From assembly GCF_024611995.1 (NCBI RefSeq), contig NZ_CP102509.1, forward strand, positions 2,914,001 to 2,978,000: a stretch of DNA of 64,000 nucleotides, in the 5' to 3' direction. Positions 20,311-28,742 of the stretch are shown one piece after another. Source of the stretch: Streptomyces sp. NBC_00162 (lineage in GTDB: Bacteria > Actinomycetota > Actinomycetes > Streptomycetales > Streptomycetaceae). The notes below the pieces were generated by a model, which had not been told where the DNA came from, searched no databases, and saw nothing but the letters and a program-made list of their open reading frames with translations. A program made the translations under genes and the position numbers. Each line of letters begins with the position of its first letter. Position 1 is the stretch's first letter.

Positions 20311-21729
20311 TCAGCTGTCGAAGCCGAGGCCGAAGCGGTCGAGCGTCCGGAGCCAGAGGTTGCGGTGCCCGCCGCGGCTGTCGGCGCGGGCCAGCGACCA
20401 CTTGGTGAGGGTGATCCCGGTCCAGGCGAAGGGCTCGGGCGGGAACGGCATCGGCTTGGACTTCACCATCTCCAGCCGGGTGCGCTCGGTGGGGACCCCG
20501 TCGAGCAGGTCCAGCATCACGTCCGCGCCGAAGCGGGTGGCGCCCACCCCGAGCCCGGTGTACCCGGCCGCGTAGGCCACCTTCCCGGAGTGCGAGGTGC
20601 CGAAGAAGGCCGAGAAGCGCGAGCAGGTGTCGATCGCGCCGCCCCAGGCGTGGCTGAACTTCAGACCCTCCAGCTGCGGGAAGGCGGTGAAGAAGTGCTC
20701 CGCGAGCTTGAGGTAGGTCTCGGGACGGTGGTCGTACTCGGAGTCGAGCTTCCCCCGGTAGGGGTAGATCGCGTCGTAACCGCCCCACAGGATGCGGTGG
20801 TCCTTGGTGATCCTGAAGTAGTGGAACTGGTTCGCGCTGTCGCCCAGCCCCTGCCGGTTCTTCCAGCCGATGGCCGCGAGCTGCGCCTCGTCCAGCGGCT
20901 CGCTCATCAGCGCGTAGTCGTAGACCGGCACGGTGAACGGGCGGATGCGGCGGACCAGCGACGGGAAGATGTTGGTGCCCAGGGCGACCCGGCGCGCGAG
21001 GATCGTGCCGTACGGGGTCTGGACGGTCATCCCCGTGCCCGCCGAGGCCAGCTTCAGGCCGCGGGTGTTCTCGTAGATCCGCACCCCGAGGTCCAGACAG
21101 GCCTGCTTGAGGCCCCAGGCCAGCTTCGCCGGGTTGAGCATGGCGACGCCGTCGCGGTCCCAGAGGCCCGCGAGGAAGGTCGGGGAGTCGATCTCGGCGC
21201 GCAGCGCGTCGCCGTCCAGCCATTCGGAACCGCCCGCGAGGCCCAGGCGCTGCGCCTCCTCGTGCAGTTCGCGCAGCTCCTCGACCTGGTGCGGTTCGGT
21301 GGCGACGTCGATCTCGCCGGTGCGCTCGAAGTCGCAGTCGATGCCGTAGCGGGCGACGGCCTCCTCGATGGCGTCGAGGTTGCGGGCGCCCAGCTCCTCC
21401 AGCTTGGCCAGCTCGCCGGGCCAGCGGGCCATCCCGTTGGCGAGTCCGTGGGTGAGGGAGGCGGCGCAGAACCCTCCGTTGCGGCCGGAGGCGGCCCAGC
21501 CCGCCTCCTTGCTCTCGATCAGGACGACGTCCCGCCCGGGGTCGCGCTCCTTGGCGAGCAGCGCGGTCCACAGCCCGCTGTAGCCGCCGCCGATGACCAG
21601 CAGGTCGCACCGCTCGTCGGTGGTGAGCGCCGGCTGCGCGGCGGGCTTGCCGGGGTCGTCCAGCCAGTACGAGACCGGCTTCGCTTCGGAAAGGGATTTC
21701 GCAACACTACGCATGGCGACTGGGGCCAT
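20311..21729 (-). CDS. FAD-dependent amine oxidoreductase (PuuB/DadA-like)
   Basis: This 472-residue flavoenzyme has the N-terminal dinucleotide-binding motif LLVIGGGYSGLWTALLAKE, the acidic strand end VVLIESKEAGWAASGRNGG and the C-terminal FAD motif VAYAAGYTGLGVGATRFGADV. PuuB-type members oxidise gamma-glutamylputrescine or related amines. The ATG at 21729 follows GGAAG. The gene starts 23 bases downstream of potC, so it is probably cotranscribed with the polyamine transporter. An imported polyamine or its glutamylated derivative is therefore the most likely substrate, an inference from context. Confidence 0.85.
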   Translation of the reverse strand: MAPVAMRSVAKSLSEAKPVSYWLDDPGKPAAQPALTTDERCDLLVIGGGYSGLWTALLAKERDPGRDVVLIESKEAGWAASGRNGGFCAASLTHGLANGMARWPGELAKLEELGARNLDAIEEAVARYGIDCDFERTGEIDVATEPHQVEELRELHEEAQRLGLAGGSEWLDGDALRAEIDSPTFLAGLWDRDGVAMLNPAKLAWGLKQACLDLGVRIYENTRGLKLASAGTGMTVQTPYGTILARRVALGTNIFPSLVRRIRPFTVPVYDYALMSEPLDEAQLAAIGWKNRQGLGDSANQFHYFRITKDHRILWGGYDAIYPYRGKLDSEYDHRPETYLKLAEHFFTAFPQLEGLKFSHAWGGAIDTCSRFSAFFGTSHSGKVAYAAGYTGLGVGATRFGADVMLDLLDGVPTERTRLEMVKSKPMPFPPEPFAWTGITLTKWSLARADSRGGHRNLWLRTLDRFGLGFDS

Positions 21730-21752
21730 GTCTTCCAACTCCCTACAGGGGT

Positions 21753-22547
21753 CTACTTCGGTTGTGCCTTCTTGCGGCGGTTGCCGACCATCTGGCCGGC
21801 GAGGACCACCAGGACGGCGATGACGAACATCGCCGTGCCGATGACGTTGATCTGCACGGGCGTACCGCGCTGGGCCGATCCCCACACGAACATGGGGAAG
21901 GTGACGGTGTTGCCCGAGTTGAAGTTGGTGATGATGAAGTCGTCGAAGGAGAGCGCGAAGGAGAGCAGCGCGCCCGCCGCGATGCCGGGTGCCGCGATCG
22001 GCAGGGTGACCCGTACGAAGGTCTGCACCGGGCCCGCGTAGAGGTCGCGGGCGGCCTCCTCCAGCCGCGGATCCATGGACAGGACACGCGCCTTGACGGC
22101 GGCGACGACGAAACTGAGGCAGAACATGACGTGGGCGATCAGGATCGTCCAGAAGCCCAGCTGGATGCCCATGTTGAGGAAGAGCGCGAGCAGCGAGGCC
22201 GCCATCACGATCTCGGGCATGGCCATGGGCAGGAAGATCAGCGAGTTGACCGCTCCGCGCGCCCGGAAGCGGTAGCGGACGAGCGCAAAGGCGATCGCGG
22301 TGCCCAGGGCGGTGGCCCCGATGGTGGCCCACAGGGCGATCTGGAGCGAGAGGGAGAGGGAGCCGCACATGTCGGCGACCCCACAGGGGTCCTTCCACGC
22401 GTCGAGCGAGAACTCCTGCCAGGCGTAGTTGAACCGCCCGGTGGGGTTGTTGAAGGAGAAGACGGTCACGACCACGTTCGGCAGGATCATGTACGCGAGC
22501 GTGCCGAGACCGGCGATCACTACGAGATTGCGGCGAAGCCAACGCAT
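21753..22547 (-). CDS. potC: Spermidine/putrescine ABC transporter permease (PotC-like)
   Basis: This 264-residue inner-membrane permease has about six transmembrane helices. The cytoplasmic EAA loop reads EEAARDLYAGPVQTFVRVTL, followed by PIAAPGIAAGALLSF and the conserved DDFIITNFNSG near the C-terminus. It overlaps the upstream permease gene by one base (TGATG). It pairs with PotB and the PotA ATPase to import polyamines delivered by the lipoprotein encoded at 24.7-26.0 kb. Confidence 0.92.
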   Translation of the reverse strand: MRWLRRNLVVIAGLGTLAYMILPNVVVTVFSFNNPTGRFNYAWQEFSLDAWKDPCGVADMCGSLSLSLQIALWATIGATALGTAIAFALVRYRFRARGAVNSLIFLPMAMPEIVMAASLLALFLNMGIQLGFWTILIAHVMFCLSFVVAAVKARVLSMDPRLEEAARDLYAGPVQTFVRVTLPIAAPGIAAGALLSFALSFDDFIITNFNSGNTVTFPMFVWGSAQRGTPVQINVIGTAMFVIAVLVVLAGQMVGNRRKKAQPK

Positions 22548-23485
22548 CAGACCAGGTCCTCCGTCCCCGCTCGGCGGATGTAGATGGTGACCATGATCAG
22601 CACAATGGCCATGAGGATGAAGGACAGCGCGGCCGCCGTCGGGTAGTCGAGGATCCGCAGGTACTGCGACTGGATGACGTTGCCGATCATCCGGGTGTCC
22701 GTGGAGCCGAGCAGTTCGGCGTTCACGTAGTCGCCGCTCGCCGGGATGAAGGTGAGCAGGGTCCCGGAGACCACGCCCGGCATGGAGAGCGGGAAGGTCA
22801 CCTTCCGGAAGACCGTCGAGGGGCGGGCGTACAGGTCACCGGCCGCCTCGTGGAGGCGGGTGTCGATGCGCTCCAGCGAGGAGTACAGCGGCAGGATCAT
22901 GAAGGGGAGGAAGTTGTACGTCAGACCGCAGACGACCGCGAGCGGCGTGGCCAGCACCCGGTCCCCCTCGGTCATGCCGAGCCAGCTGGTGACGTCGAGG
23001 AAGCCGATGTCGTTGAGGACGGCGACCACCGGGCCGCCGTCGGCCAGGATCGTCTTCCAGGCGAGGGTGCGGATCAGGAAGCTGGTGAAGAACGGCGCGA
23101 TGACCAGCACCAGCAGCAGGTTGCGCCAGCGGCCCGCCTTGAAGGCGATCAGGTAGGCCAGCGGGTACCCGAGCAGCAGGCACAGCACGGTGGCGGTGCC
23201 CGCGTAGAGCAGGGAGCGCAGGAACTGCGGGTAGTACTCGGTGAAGGCGTCCCAGTAAGTCTGGAAGTGCCAGGTGACCTGGAAGCCCTCTTCGAGGGAG
23301 CCGGTCTGCACCGAGGTGGAGGCCTGGTAGACCATCGGCAGCACGAAGAAGACCAGCAGCCACAGGATGCCGGGGAGCAGCAGCCAGTACGGGATCAGGC
23401 GCTTGCGCCGGGACGCCTTGTGCACCGGGGGTTCGGTGGAGGCGGGCGCCTGGGGCGGCGCTGTCTCTACGGCGGGGCCGGTCAT
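22547..23485 (-). CDS. potB: Spermidine/putrescine ABC transporter permease (PotB-like)
   Basis: This 312-residue permease has a short basic N-terminus (KASRRKRLIPYWLLLPG), six predicted helices and the EAA loop HEAAGDLYARPSTVFRKVTF. The family-typical STDTRMIGNVIQSQYL also appears. The ATG at 23485 overlaps the potA stop by four bases. It is the second gene in the four-component polyamine importer, in the order potD-potA-potB-potC in the direction of transcription. Confidence 0.92.
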   Translation of the reverse strand: MTGPAVETAPPQAPASTEPPVHKASRRKRLIPYWLLLPGILWLLVFFVLPMVYQASTSVQTGSLEEGFQVTWHFQTYWDAFTEYYPQFLRSLLYAGTATVLCLLLGYPLAYLIAFKAGRWRNLLLVLVIAPFFTSFLIRTLAWKTILADGGPVVAVLNDIGFLDVTSWLGMTEGDRVLATPLAVVCGLTYNFLPFMILPLYSSLERIDTRLHEAAGDLYARPSTVFRKVTFPLSMPGVVSGTLLTFIPASGDYVNAELLGSTDTRMIGNVIQSQYLRILDYPTAAALSFILMAIVLIMVTIYIRRAGTEDLV

Positions 23486-24630
23486 GCGCTCTCCTCGACG
23501 GTCTCGATGCCCGCGTCGATGTCCTGAGCGGCGTCCAGGCCGAAGGTGTGCTCCGGGTTCCAGTGCAGGATCACCTCGGCGCCCGGGACCAGACGGGTGT
23601 CCCGCTCGATGTTCTGGGCGTACACCTCCAGCTCGGGGCAGACCTTGCTGTCGATGACGTACTGGGTGGAGACGCCGATGAAGGAGGAGTCCGCGATCCT
23701 GCCCGGGATCTTGTTGCGGCCGGCCGCGATGGTGTGCTCCTCGTCGGCGTGCACCAGGGAGATCTTCTCCGGGCGCACTCCGACCAGCAGCTTTCCGCCC
23801 GTGCTGGGGGTGGTCGCGCACCGGGCCGAGGGCAGCCGGAGCTTCGTACCGGAGGCGGATACGACGACCTCGGAGCCGGCCGACTCCACCGAGGCCTCGA
23901 TGAGGTTGGAGGTGCCGAGGAAGTTGGCGACGAAGGTGGTGCCCGGGTTCTCGTACAGCTCGGCGGGGGCGCCCAGCTGCTCGACGCGTCCGCCGTTCAT
24001 CACGGCGACCGTGTCGGCCATGGTCATGGCCTCCTCCTGGTCGTGCGTGACGTGCACGAAGGTGATGCCGACCTCGGTCTGTATTCGCTTGAGCTCCAGC
24101 TGCATCTGGCGGCGCAGCTTGAGGTCGAGGGCGCCGAGCGGCTCGTCGAGGAGGAGCACCTGCGGGTGGTTGATCAGGGCGCGGGCGACGGCGACGCGCT
24201 GCTGCTGGCCGCCGGAGAGCTGGTGCGGCTTGCGCTGGGCGAACTGGCCGAGCTGGACCAGCTCCAGCATGTCGTCGACCTGCTTCTTGACCGACTTTAT
24301 GCCGCGGCGGCGCAGGCCGAAGGCGATGTTCTCGTAGATGTTCAGGTGCGGGAAGAGGGCGTAGCTCTGGAAGACCGTGTTGACCGGGCGCTTGTACGGC
24401 GGCAGGTCGGTGACCTCCCGGTCGCCGAGGCTGACCGTGCCGGTGGAGGGCTCCTCCAGGCCGGCGATCATGCGCAGGGTGGTGGTCTTCCCGCAGCCCG
24501 AGGCGCCGAGAAGGGCGAAGAAGGAGCCCTGGGGGATGGTGAGATCCAGCGGGTGCACGGCGGTGAAGGTGCCGTAGTGCTTGCTGATCCCGGCGAGGCG
24601 GACGTCGCCGCCCGCGGTCTTGTCAGTCAT
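23482..24630 (-). CDS. potA: Spermidine/putrescine ABC transporter ATP-binding protein (PotA-like)
   Basis: This 382-residue ABC ATPase energises polyamine import. It has Walker A GASGCGKT (lysine 48), signature [15 protein letters not shown], Walker [13 protein letters not shown] and the switch histidine in [11 protein letters not shown]-terminal TOBE-type domain ([10 protein letters not shown]) follows. The ATG at 24630 gives [14 protein letters not shown]; an in-frame upstream extension of 27 codons is less likely coding. It overlaps potB by four bases and lies 77 bases downstream of the binding-protein gene. Confidence 0.93.
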   Translation of the reverse strand: MTDKTAGGDVRLAGISKHYGTFTAVHPLDLTIPQGSFFALLGASGCGKTTTLRMIAGLEEPSTGTVSLGDREVTDLPPYKRPVNTVFQSYALFPHLNIYENIAFGLRRRGIKSVKKQVDDMLELVQLGQFAQRKPHQLSGGQQQRVAVARALINHPQVLLLDEPLGALDLKLRRQMQLELKRIQTEVGITFVHVTHDQEEAMTMADTVAVMNGGRVEQLGAPAELYENPGTTFVANFLGTSNLIEASVESAGSEVVVSASGTKLRLPSARCATTPSTGGKLLVGVRPEKISLVHADEEHTIAAGRNKIPGRIADSSFIGVSTQYVIDSKVCPELEVYAQNIERDTRLVPGAEVILHWNPEHTFGLDAAQDIDAGIETVEESA

Positions 24631-24707
24631 GGGTCGCGGCCTTCGGTGGTGGTGTCGTCGGAAGAGTGCGGGGTGCGGGTGCGGGATTCCGGTGGGGGCG
24701 GGACCCG

Positions 24708-25958
24708 TCACGCTCCGATGAGCTTGGCGAACTTCTCCTCGTACGCCGTCTCTTCTTCGCTGGTCAGAGAGCGGAAGGCGTGGGCCTTGGCGGCCATGGC
24801 CTTGTCCGGGACGATCAGCGGGTTGTCCGCGAGTGCGGGATCGATCTTGGCGAGTTCGTCCTTGACGCCCTCGACCGGGCAGACGTAGCTGATGAAGGCG
24901 GCCAGCTGGGCGGCGACCGGCGGCTCGTAGTAGTAGTCGATGAGCTTCTCCGCGTTGGCCTTGTGCCGGGCCTTGGCGGGGACCAGCAGGTTGTCGCTGG
25001 AGCTGATGTATCCAGGGGCCGGGATCGCGTACTGGATGTCCGGGTTGCCGGCCTGGAGCTGGATGACGTCGCCCGCCCAGGCGAGGCAGGCGGCGAGGTC
25101 GCCCTTGTCGAGGTCGGCCGTGTAGTCGTTGCCCGTGAACCGGCGGATCTGCTTGGTGTCCACGCCCTTCTGGAGGCGGCCGATGGCGCCGTCGAAGTCC
25201 GCGGTGGTGAAGTTCCCCGGGTCCTTGCCCTGGTCGAGCAGGGTCATGCCGACGGAGTCGCGCATCTCGGTGAGGAAGCCGACGCGGCCCTTGAGGGTGG
25301 GGTCGTCCAGCATCTGGGTGACGGAATCGACCTTCTTCCCGCCGGTGGCCTTGGTGTTGTAGGCGATGACCGTGTCGATGCCGGTCCAGGGGTAGCTGTA
25401 GGCGCGACCCGGGTCCCAGTCGGGGGTGCGGAACTGCGGGATCAGGTTGGCGTACGCGTGCGGCAGCTGGGAGGGGTCCAGCTTCTGCGCCCAGCCGAGG
25501 CGGATGATGCGCGCGGCGAGCCAGTCGGTGACGACGATCAGGTCGCGGCCGGTGTCCTGACCGGCGGCGAGCTGCGGGCGGATCTTGCCGAAGAACTCGA
25601 CGTTGTCGTTGATGTCCTCGGTGTACTTGACCTTGATCCCGGTCCGCTTGGTGAACTCCTCCAGGGTGGGACGGGTCTTCTCGTCGTCACTGGTGTCCAT
25701 GTACTCGGTCCAGTTGGAGAAGTTGATCTCCTTCTCCTGTGCCGAGTGGTCGTCGGAGGCCACCGCCGCGTCCCCCTCGCGCTTGGCGGGCGGGATTCCG
25801 CACGCGGCGAGGGTGGACAGGCCTCCGAGGGTGAGCGCTCCGACTCCGGAGGCGCGCAGCAGCGAGCGGCGGGTGAGGGCGCCGCGCCCGCTGGTGAGGC
25901 TGCGCCGCATCGCGGCGAGTTGCGCCGCCGAGAGGCGGTCGGGCTCGAACTGCTCCAT
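24708..25958 (-). CDS. potD: Polyamine-binding lipoprotein (PotD-like), first copy
   Basis: This 416-residue extracytoplasmic solute-binding lipoprotein has a twin-arginine-like start (ALTRRSLLRASG) and a lipobox ending LAAC, so Tat export and lipid anchoring are likely. The mature part has the spermidine-binding family blocks INFSNWTEYMDTSDDEKTRP, DLIVVTDWLAARI and RRFTGNDYTADLDKGDLA. It heads the potDABC operon. A diverged second copy lies at 36.7-37.9 kb. Which polyamine each binds cannot be read from sequence alone. Confidence 0.93.
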   Translation of the reverse strand: MEQFEPDRLSAAQLAAMRRSLTSGRGALTRRSLLRASGVGALTLGGLSTLAACGIPPAKREGDAAVASDDHSAQEKEINFSNWTEYMDTSDDEKTRPTLEEFTKRTGIKVKYTEDINDNVEFFGKIRPQLAAGQDTGRDLIVVTDWLAARIIRLGWAQKLDPSQLPHAYANLIPQFRTPDWDPGRAYSYPWTGIDTVIAYNTKATGGKKVDSVTQMLDDPTLKGRVGFLTEMRDSVGMTLLDQGKDPGNFTTADFDGAIGRLQKGVDTKQIRRFTGNDYTADLDKGDLAACLAWAGDVIQLQAGNPDIQYAIPAPGYISSSDNLLVPAKARHKANAEKLIDYYYEPPVAAQLAAFISYVCPVEGVKDELAKIDPALADNPLIVPDKAMAAKAHAFRSLTSEEETAYEEKFAKLIGA

Positions 25959-26005
25959 GCGCGTTGCCCTTTCGGGAGGTGTACCGCTGGTCAGGCGGTG
26001 GATTC

Positions 26006-27520
26006 TTATCGGTCCCCGAAGATCGTGCGGTGCCAGTCCTTCGCGGCCACCGCGGTGTTGTCGTACATCACGTGCTTGACCTGCGTGTACTCCTCGAAGG
26101 AGTAGGCCGACATGTCCTTTCCGAAGCCGCTGGCCTTGTAGCCGCCGTGGGGCATCTCGCTGATGATCGGGATGTGGTCGTTGACCCAGACGCAGCCCGC
26201 CTTGATCTCGCGGGTGGCACGGTTCGCCCGGTAGACGTCGCGGCTCCAGGCGGAGGCGGCGAGTCCGTACGGGGTGTCGTTGGCCAGCGCGATGCCCTCG
26301 TCGTCGGTGTCGAAGGGCAGGACGACCAGGACCGGGCCGAAGATCTCGGACTGGACCACCTCGCTGTCCTGGGCGGCGCCGGAGATGAGGGTGGGCCGGT
26401 AGTACGCGCCCTCGGCGAGCTCGCCCCCGGGGATCTCGCCGCCGGTGACGACGGTGGCGTAGGCGCGGGCCCGCTCGACGAATCCGGCCACCCGGTCGCG
26501 GTGGACGTGGGAGACCAGCGGGCCGAGGTCGGTGGTGGGCGCGAAGGGGTCGCCCAGGCGGACGGTCTCCATCAGCTCCGCGACGCGGGCGACGAAGGCG
26601 TCGTGGAGGGGGCGCTGGACGTAGGCACGGGTCGCGGCGGTGCAGTCCTGGCCGGTGTTGATCAGGGAGGCGGCGACCGCGCCGTGCGCGGCGGCCTCCA
26701 GGTCGGCGTCGTCGAAGACGAGGAAGGGCGCCTTGCCGCCGAGCTCCAGGTGGAGCCGTTTGACGGTGGCGGTGGCGATCTCGGCGACCCGCTTGCCGAC
26801 CCCGGTGGAGCCCGTGAAGGAGGTCATGACCACGTCGGGGTGGCCGACCAGGTGCTCGCCCGCCTCGCGGCCGGCGCCCGTGACGATGTTGATCACGCCG
26901 TCGGGCAGGCCCGCGTCCTTGGCGGCCTGCGCGAACATCAGGGAGGTCAGCGGGGTGAGCTCGGCAGGCTTGAGGACGATGGTGTTGCCGGCGGCGATGG
27001 CCGGGAGGATCTTCCACGCGGCCATCTGGAGCGGATAGTTCCAAGGGGCGATGGAGCCGACCACGCCGATGGCCTCGCGGCGTACGTAAGAGGTGTGGTC
27101 GCCGGAGTACTCGGCGGCCGCCTGCCCCTGGAGGTGGCGTGCGGCCCCCGCGAAGAAGGCCGTGTTGTCGATGGTCCCCGGCACGTCGAACTCCGTGGAC
27201 AGCTTGATCGGCTTGCCGCACTGGAGAGACTCGGCGAAGGCGAAGTCCTCCGCCTGCTCGGCCAGTACGGCGGCCAGCCGGTGCAGGGCGTCCGACCGCT
27301 CCCCGGGAGTGGTGGCCGACCAGCCCGGGAAGGCCCGCTTGGCGGCGGCGACGGCCTCGTCGACGTCCGCCGTGCTCGCGAGTTCGTAGGTGAGGACCTC
27401 GTCCCCGGTGGCCGGGTCGACCACGGTGTGTGACCGGCCCGAGGTGCCGGACCTGAGCTGCCCATCGATGTACTGCGCGCCGTCCGCGAAGCGGTCCTTG
27501 ACCTGGAAGCGGTTGCCCAT
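26006..27520 (-). CDS. Gamma-aminobutyraldehyde dehydrogenase, first copy
   Basis: This ALDH of about 504 residues has APWNYPLQMAAWKILPAI, the general-base motif LELGGKAPFLVFDDADL and the catalytic cysteine in NTGQDCTAATRAYV. The last is typical of PuuC/PatD-type aminobutyraldehyde dehydrogenases, which make GABA from the putrescine-derived aldehyde. The ATG at 27520 is preceded by an in-frame GTG that could also serve. It lies 47 bases upstream of potD and probably leads the whole polyamine operon. A second copy is at 38.0-39.4 kb. Confidence 0.9.
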   Translation of the reverse strand: MGNRFQVKDRFADGAQYIDGQLRSGTSGRSHTVVDPATGDEVLTYELASTADVDEAVAAAKRAFPGWSATTPGERSDALHRLAAVLAEQAEDFAFAESLQCGKPIKLSTEFDVPGTIDNTAFFAGAARHLQGQAAAEYSGDHTSYVRREAIGVVGSIAPWNYPLQMAAWKILPAIAAGNTIVLKPAELTPLTSLMFAQAAKDAGLPDGVINIVTGAGREAGEHLVGHPDVVMTSFTGSTGVGKRVAEIATATVKRLHLELGGKAPFLVFDDADLEAAAHGAVAASLINTGQDCTAATRAYVQRPLHDAFVARVAELMETVRLGDPFAPTTDLGPLVSHVHRDRVAGFVERARAYATVVTGGEIPGGELAEGAYYRPTLISGAAQDSEVVQSEIFGPVLVVLPFDTDDEGIALANDTPYGLAASAWSRDVYRANRATREIKAGCVWVNDHIPIISEMPHGGYKASGFGKDMSAYSFEEYTQVKHVMYDNTAVAAKDWHRTIFGDR

Positions 27521-27540
27521 CACGCTCTCACGCTCTCCGT

Positions 27541-27568
27541 AGCTACAGTTCGAGCTACAGCTCGAATT
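27541..27568. promoter_or_regulatory. Candidate operator upstream of the polyamine operon
   Basis: Two direct copies of AGCTACAG (27541-27548 and 27553-27560) overlap an inverted repeat TTCGAGC-TACA-GCTCGAA (27549-27566). The element sits 20-48 bases upstream of the aldehyde dehydrogenase start. The binding protein is unknown. Confidence 0.5.
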
Positions 27569-27714
27569 GAGTGCCGATCCTGACAGAGGAGGCTCCCCTG
27601 TCCAAGTGATTCCGTTGTTGCCTTTTGATTACGCGACGGATTCGGTCGACCAAGTGTCGAGGCACGCCGGAAATCCCGTACGAGTTGTCCGTGGCGACTG
27701 CCAGACTCGCGTGC

Positions 27715-28272
27715 ATGGAGATGATCGACCAACTGATCAAGCAGGTCAGCCGTGGTGAGCGAGTGAAGTTCCTGCCGTTCTGGGGGCACCGGCCGAGGCC
27801 GGACGGGACCCTCGGTCCGAGCTGCCTGAGCCAGTGGTGGCCGTCCGAGTTCACTGTGGGTGACGTCCGGTATGCGACGGCGGAGCACTGGATGATGGCC
27901 GGGAAGGCTCGGCTCTTCGGGGATGCGGAGGCGGAGCGGGCGGCGCTCGCGGCCCGGACCCCGGCCGAGGCGAAGAAGGCCGGGCGGCTCGTGCGCGGCT
28001 TCGACAACGCGGTATGGGAGCGGGAGCGCTTCGCCGTGGTGGTGGAGGGCAGCGTGCACAAGTTCGCCTCCGACCCGGCGCTGCGCTCGTACCTGCTGAC
28101 CACCGGGGACCGGGTCCTGGTGGAGGCGAGCCCGATGGACCGCATCTGGGGCATCGGCCTGGCGCCCGATGACGAACGCGCCCTGGACCCGGCCCGCTGG
28201 CAGGGCCTGAACCTGCTGGGCTTCGCCCTGATGGAGGCCCGCGAGCGGCTGCGGTCGGCGCCCGCCGGATGA
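27715..28272 (+). CDS. NADAR-domain protein
   Basis: This 185-residue protein of the NADAR (YbiA-like) family has the characteristic blocks FLPFWGHRPRPDG, LSQWWPSEFTVGDVRYATAE followed by HWMMAGKARLFGD, and ASPMDRIWGIGLA near the C-terminus. Family members cleave N-glycosidic bonds of phosphoribosyl or ADP-ribosyl compounds; some act on riboflavin intermediates and some remove ADP-ribose from guanine. The ATG at 27715 (MEMIDQLIKQVSRGERVKF) is a tentative start, since no clear ribosome-binding site precedes it. It lies on the same strand directly before the two Y-RNA-like modules and the Ro60 gene. Confidence 0.85.
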   Translation: MEMIDQLIKQVSRGERVKFLPFWGHRPRPDGTLGPSCLSQWWPSEFTVGDVRYATAEHWMMAGKARLFGDAEAERAALAARTPAEAKKAGRLVRGFDNAVWERERFAVVVEGSVHKFASDPALRSYLLTTGDRVLVEASPMDRIWGIGLAPDDERALDPARWQGLNLLGFALMEARERLRSAPAG

Positions 28273-28329
28273 CCTGGGCGTAATTGCGTGGCGGCGCCGG
28301 GGAGCCGCCGCCTAACGTAGGGCTCGTCC

Positions 28330-28477
28330 AGGTGCGCAGGTGAGACGTACTTCCACTGTTAATGGGGCGGTCGCGGGTTCGAGTCCCGTCACCGGCTTTC
28401 GGGCCGGTGTAGCTCAGTCGGCAGAGCACCACGTCGTTTCGCCGACCTTGTTCTCTGGACATCTACGTCACGCACCT
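28330..28477 (+). ncRNA. Candidate YrlA-type Y RNA 1 (permuted tRNA-like RNA)
   Basis: The tRNA parts occur in permuted order. T arm: stem 28373-28377/28385-28389, loop UUCGAGU. Acceptor 3' strand CACCGGC: 28390-28396. UUCG tetraloop: 28398-28401. Acceptor 5' strand GCCGGUG: 28403-28409. D arm: GCUC 28412-28415, loop AGUCGGCA, GAGC 28424-28427. The acceptor strands pair over 7 bp plus a U-G closing pair. The flanks pair as 28344-28349/28464-28469 and 28330-28336/28471-28477, although the last could instead pair with 28481-28486. No ORF of credible size covers it. YrlA Y RNAs are known to mimic tRNA in this way and to bind Ro60, which is encoded just downstream. Confidence 0.82.
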
Positions 28478-28540
28478 CCCGGTGCGCGGGCTGCGGCTCC
28501 TTCTTTTGCAAAGACACCAGGCCGCCGCCACCTTGATCTC

Positions 28541-28712
28541 GGGAGGCACGCGTGCGGGATGCCCGGTGCGCAGGCAACGGTTACTTCTCCCAATCAGCGG
28601 GTCGCGGGTTCAAGTCCCGCCCGGCTCCGGCCGGTAGCTCAGATGATGAGAGCAGCTGACACAAGTCCGTCGCCGACTTCCGATCTCGGGCATCCCGCAC
28701 GTCACGCCTCCC
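28541..28712 (+). ncRNA. Candidate YrlA-type Y RNA 2 (permuted tRNA-like RNA)
   Basis: It has the same permuted order as the copy just upstream. T arm: GCGGG 28604-28608, loop UUCAAGU, CCCGC 28616-28620. Acceptor: CCGGC 28621-28625, UCCG tetraloop 28626-28629, GCCGG 28630-28634. D arm: GCUC 28637-28640, loop AGAUGAUGA, GAGC 28650-28653. The ends close in a strong stem of 14 perfect pairs (28552-28565/28687-28700), then an asymmetric internal loop, then 7 pairs (28541-28547/28706-28712). The 3' strand shares ACGUCACGC (28699-28707) with copy 1 (28465-28473) at the same helical position. It ends 30 bases before the Ro60 start. Confidence 0.85.
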
Positions 28713-28742
28713 CCGCTTTCCTTTGAATTCGGGGGGATTCAC

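Noticed and set aside
28373..28427. Ordinary tRNA genes at 28.37-28.65 kb
   Set aside because: The T arm precedes the acceptor 5' strand and D arm in both units, and no matching 5' half lies before nor 3' half after. The adjacent acceptor strands pair with each other through a UNCG loop, so these are permuted tRNA mimics, not tandem tRNA genes or their remnants.
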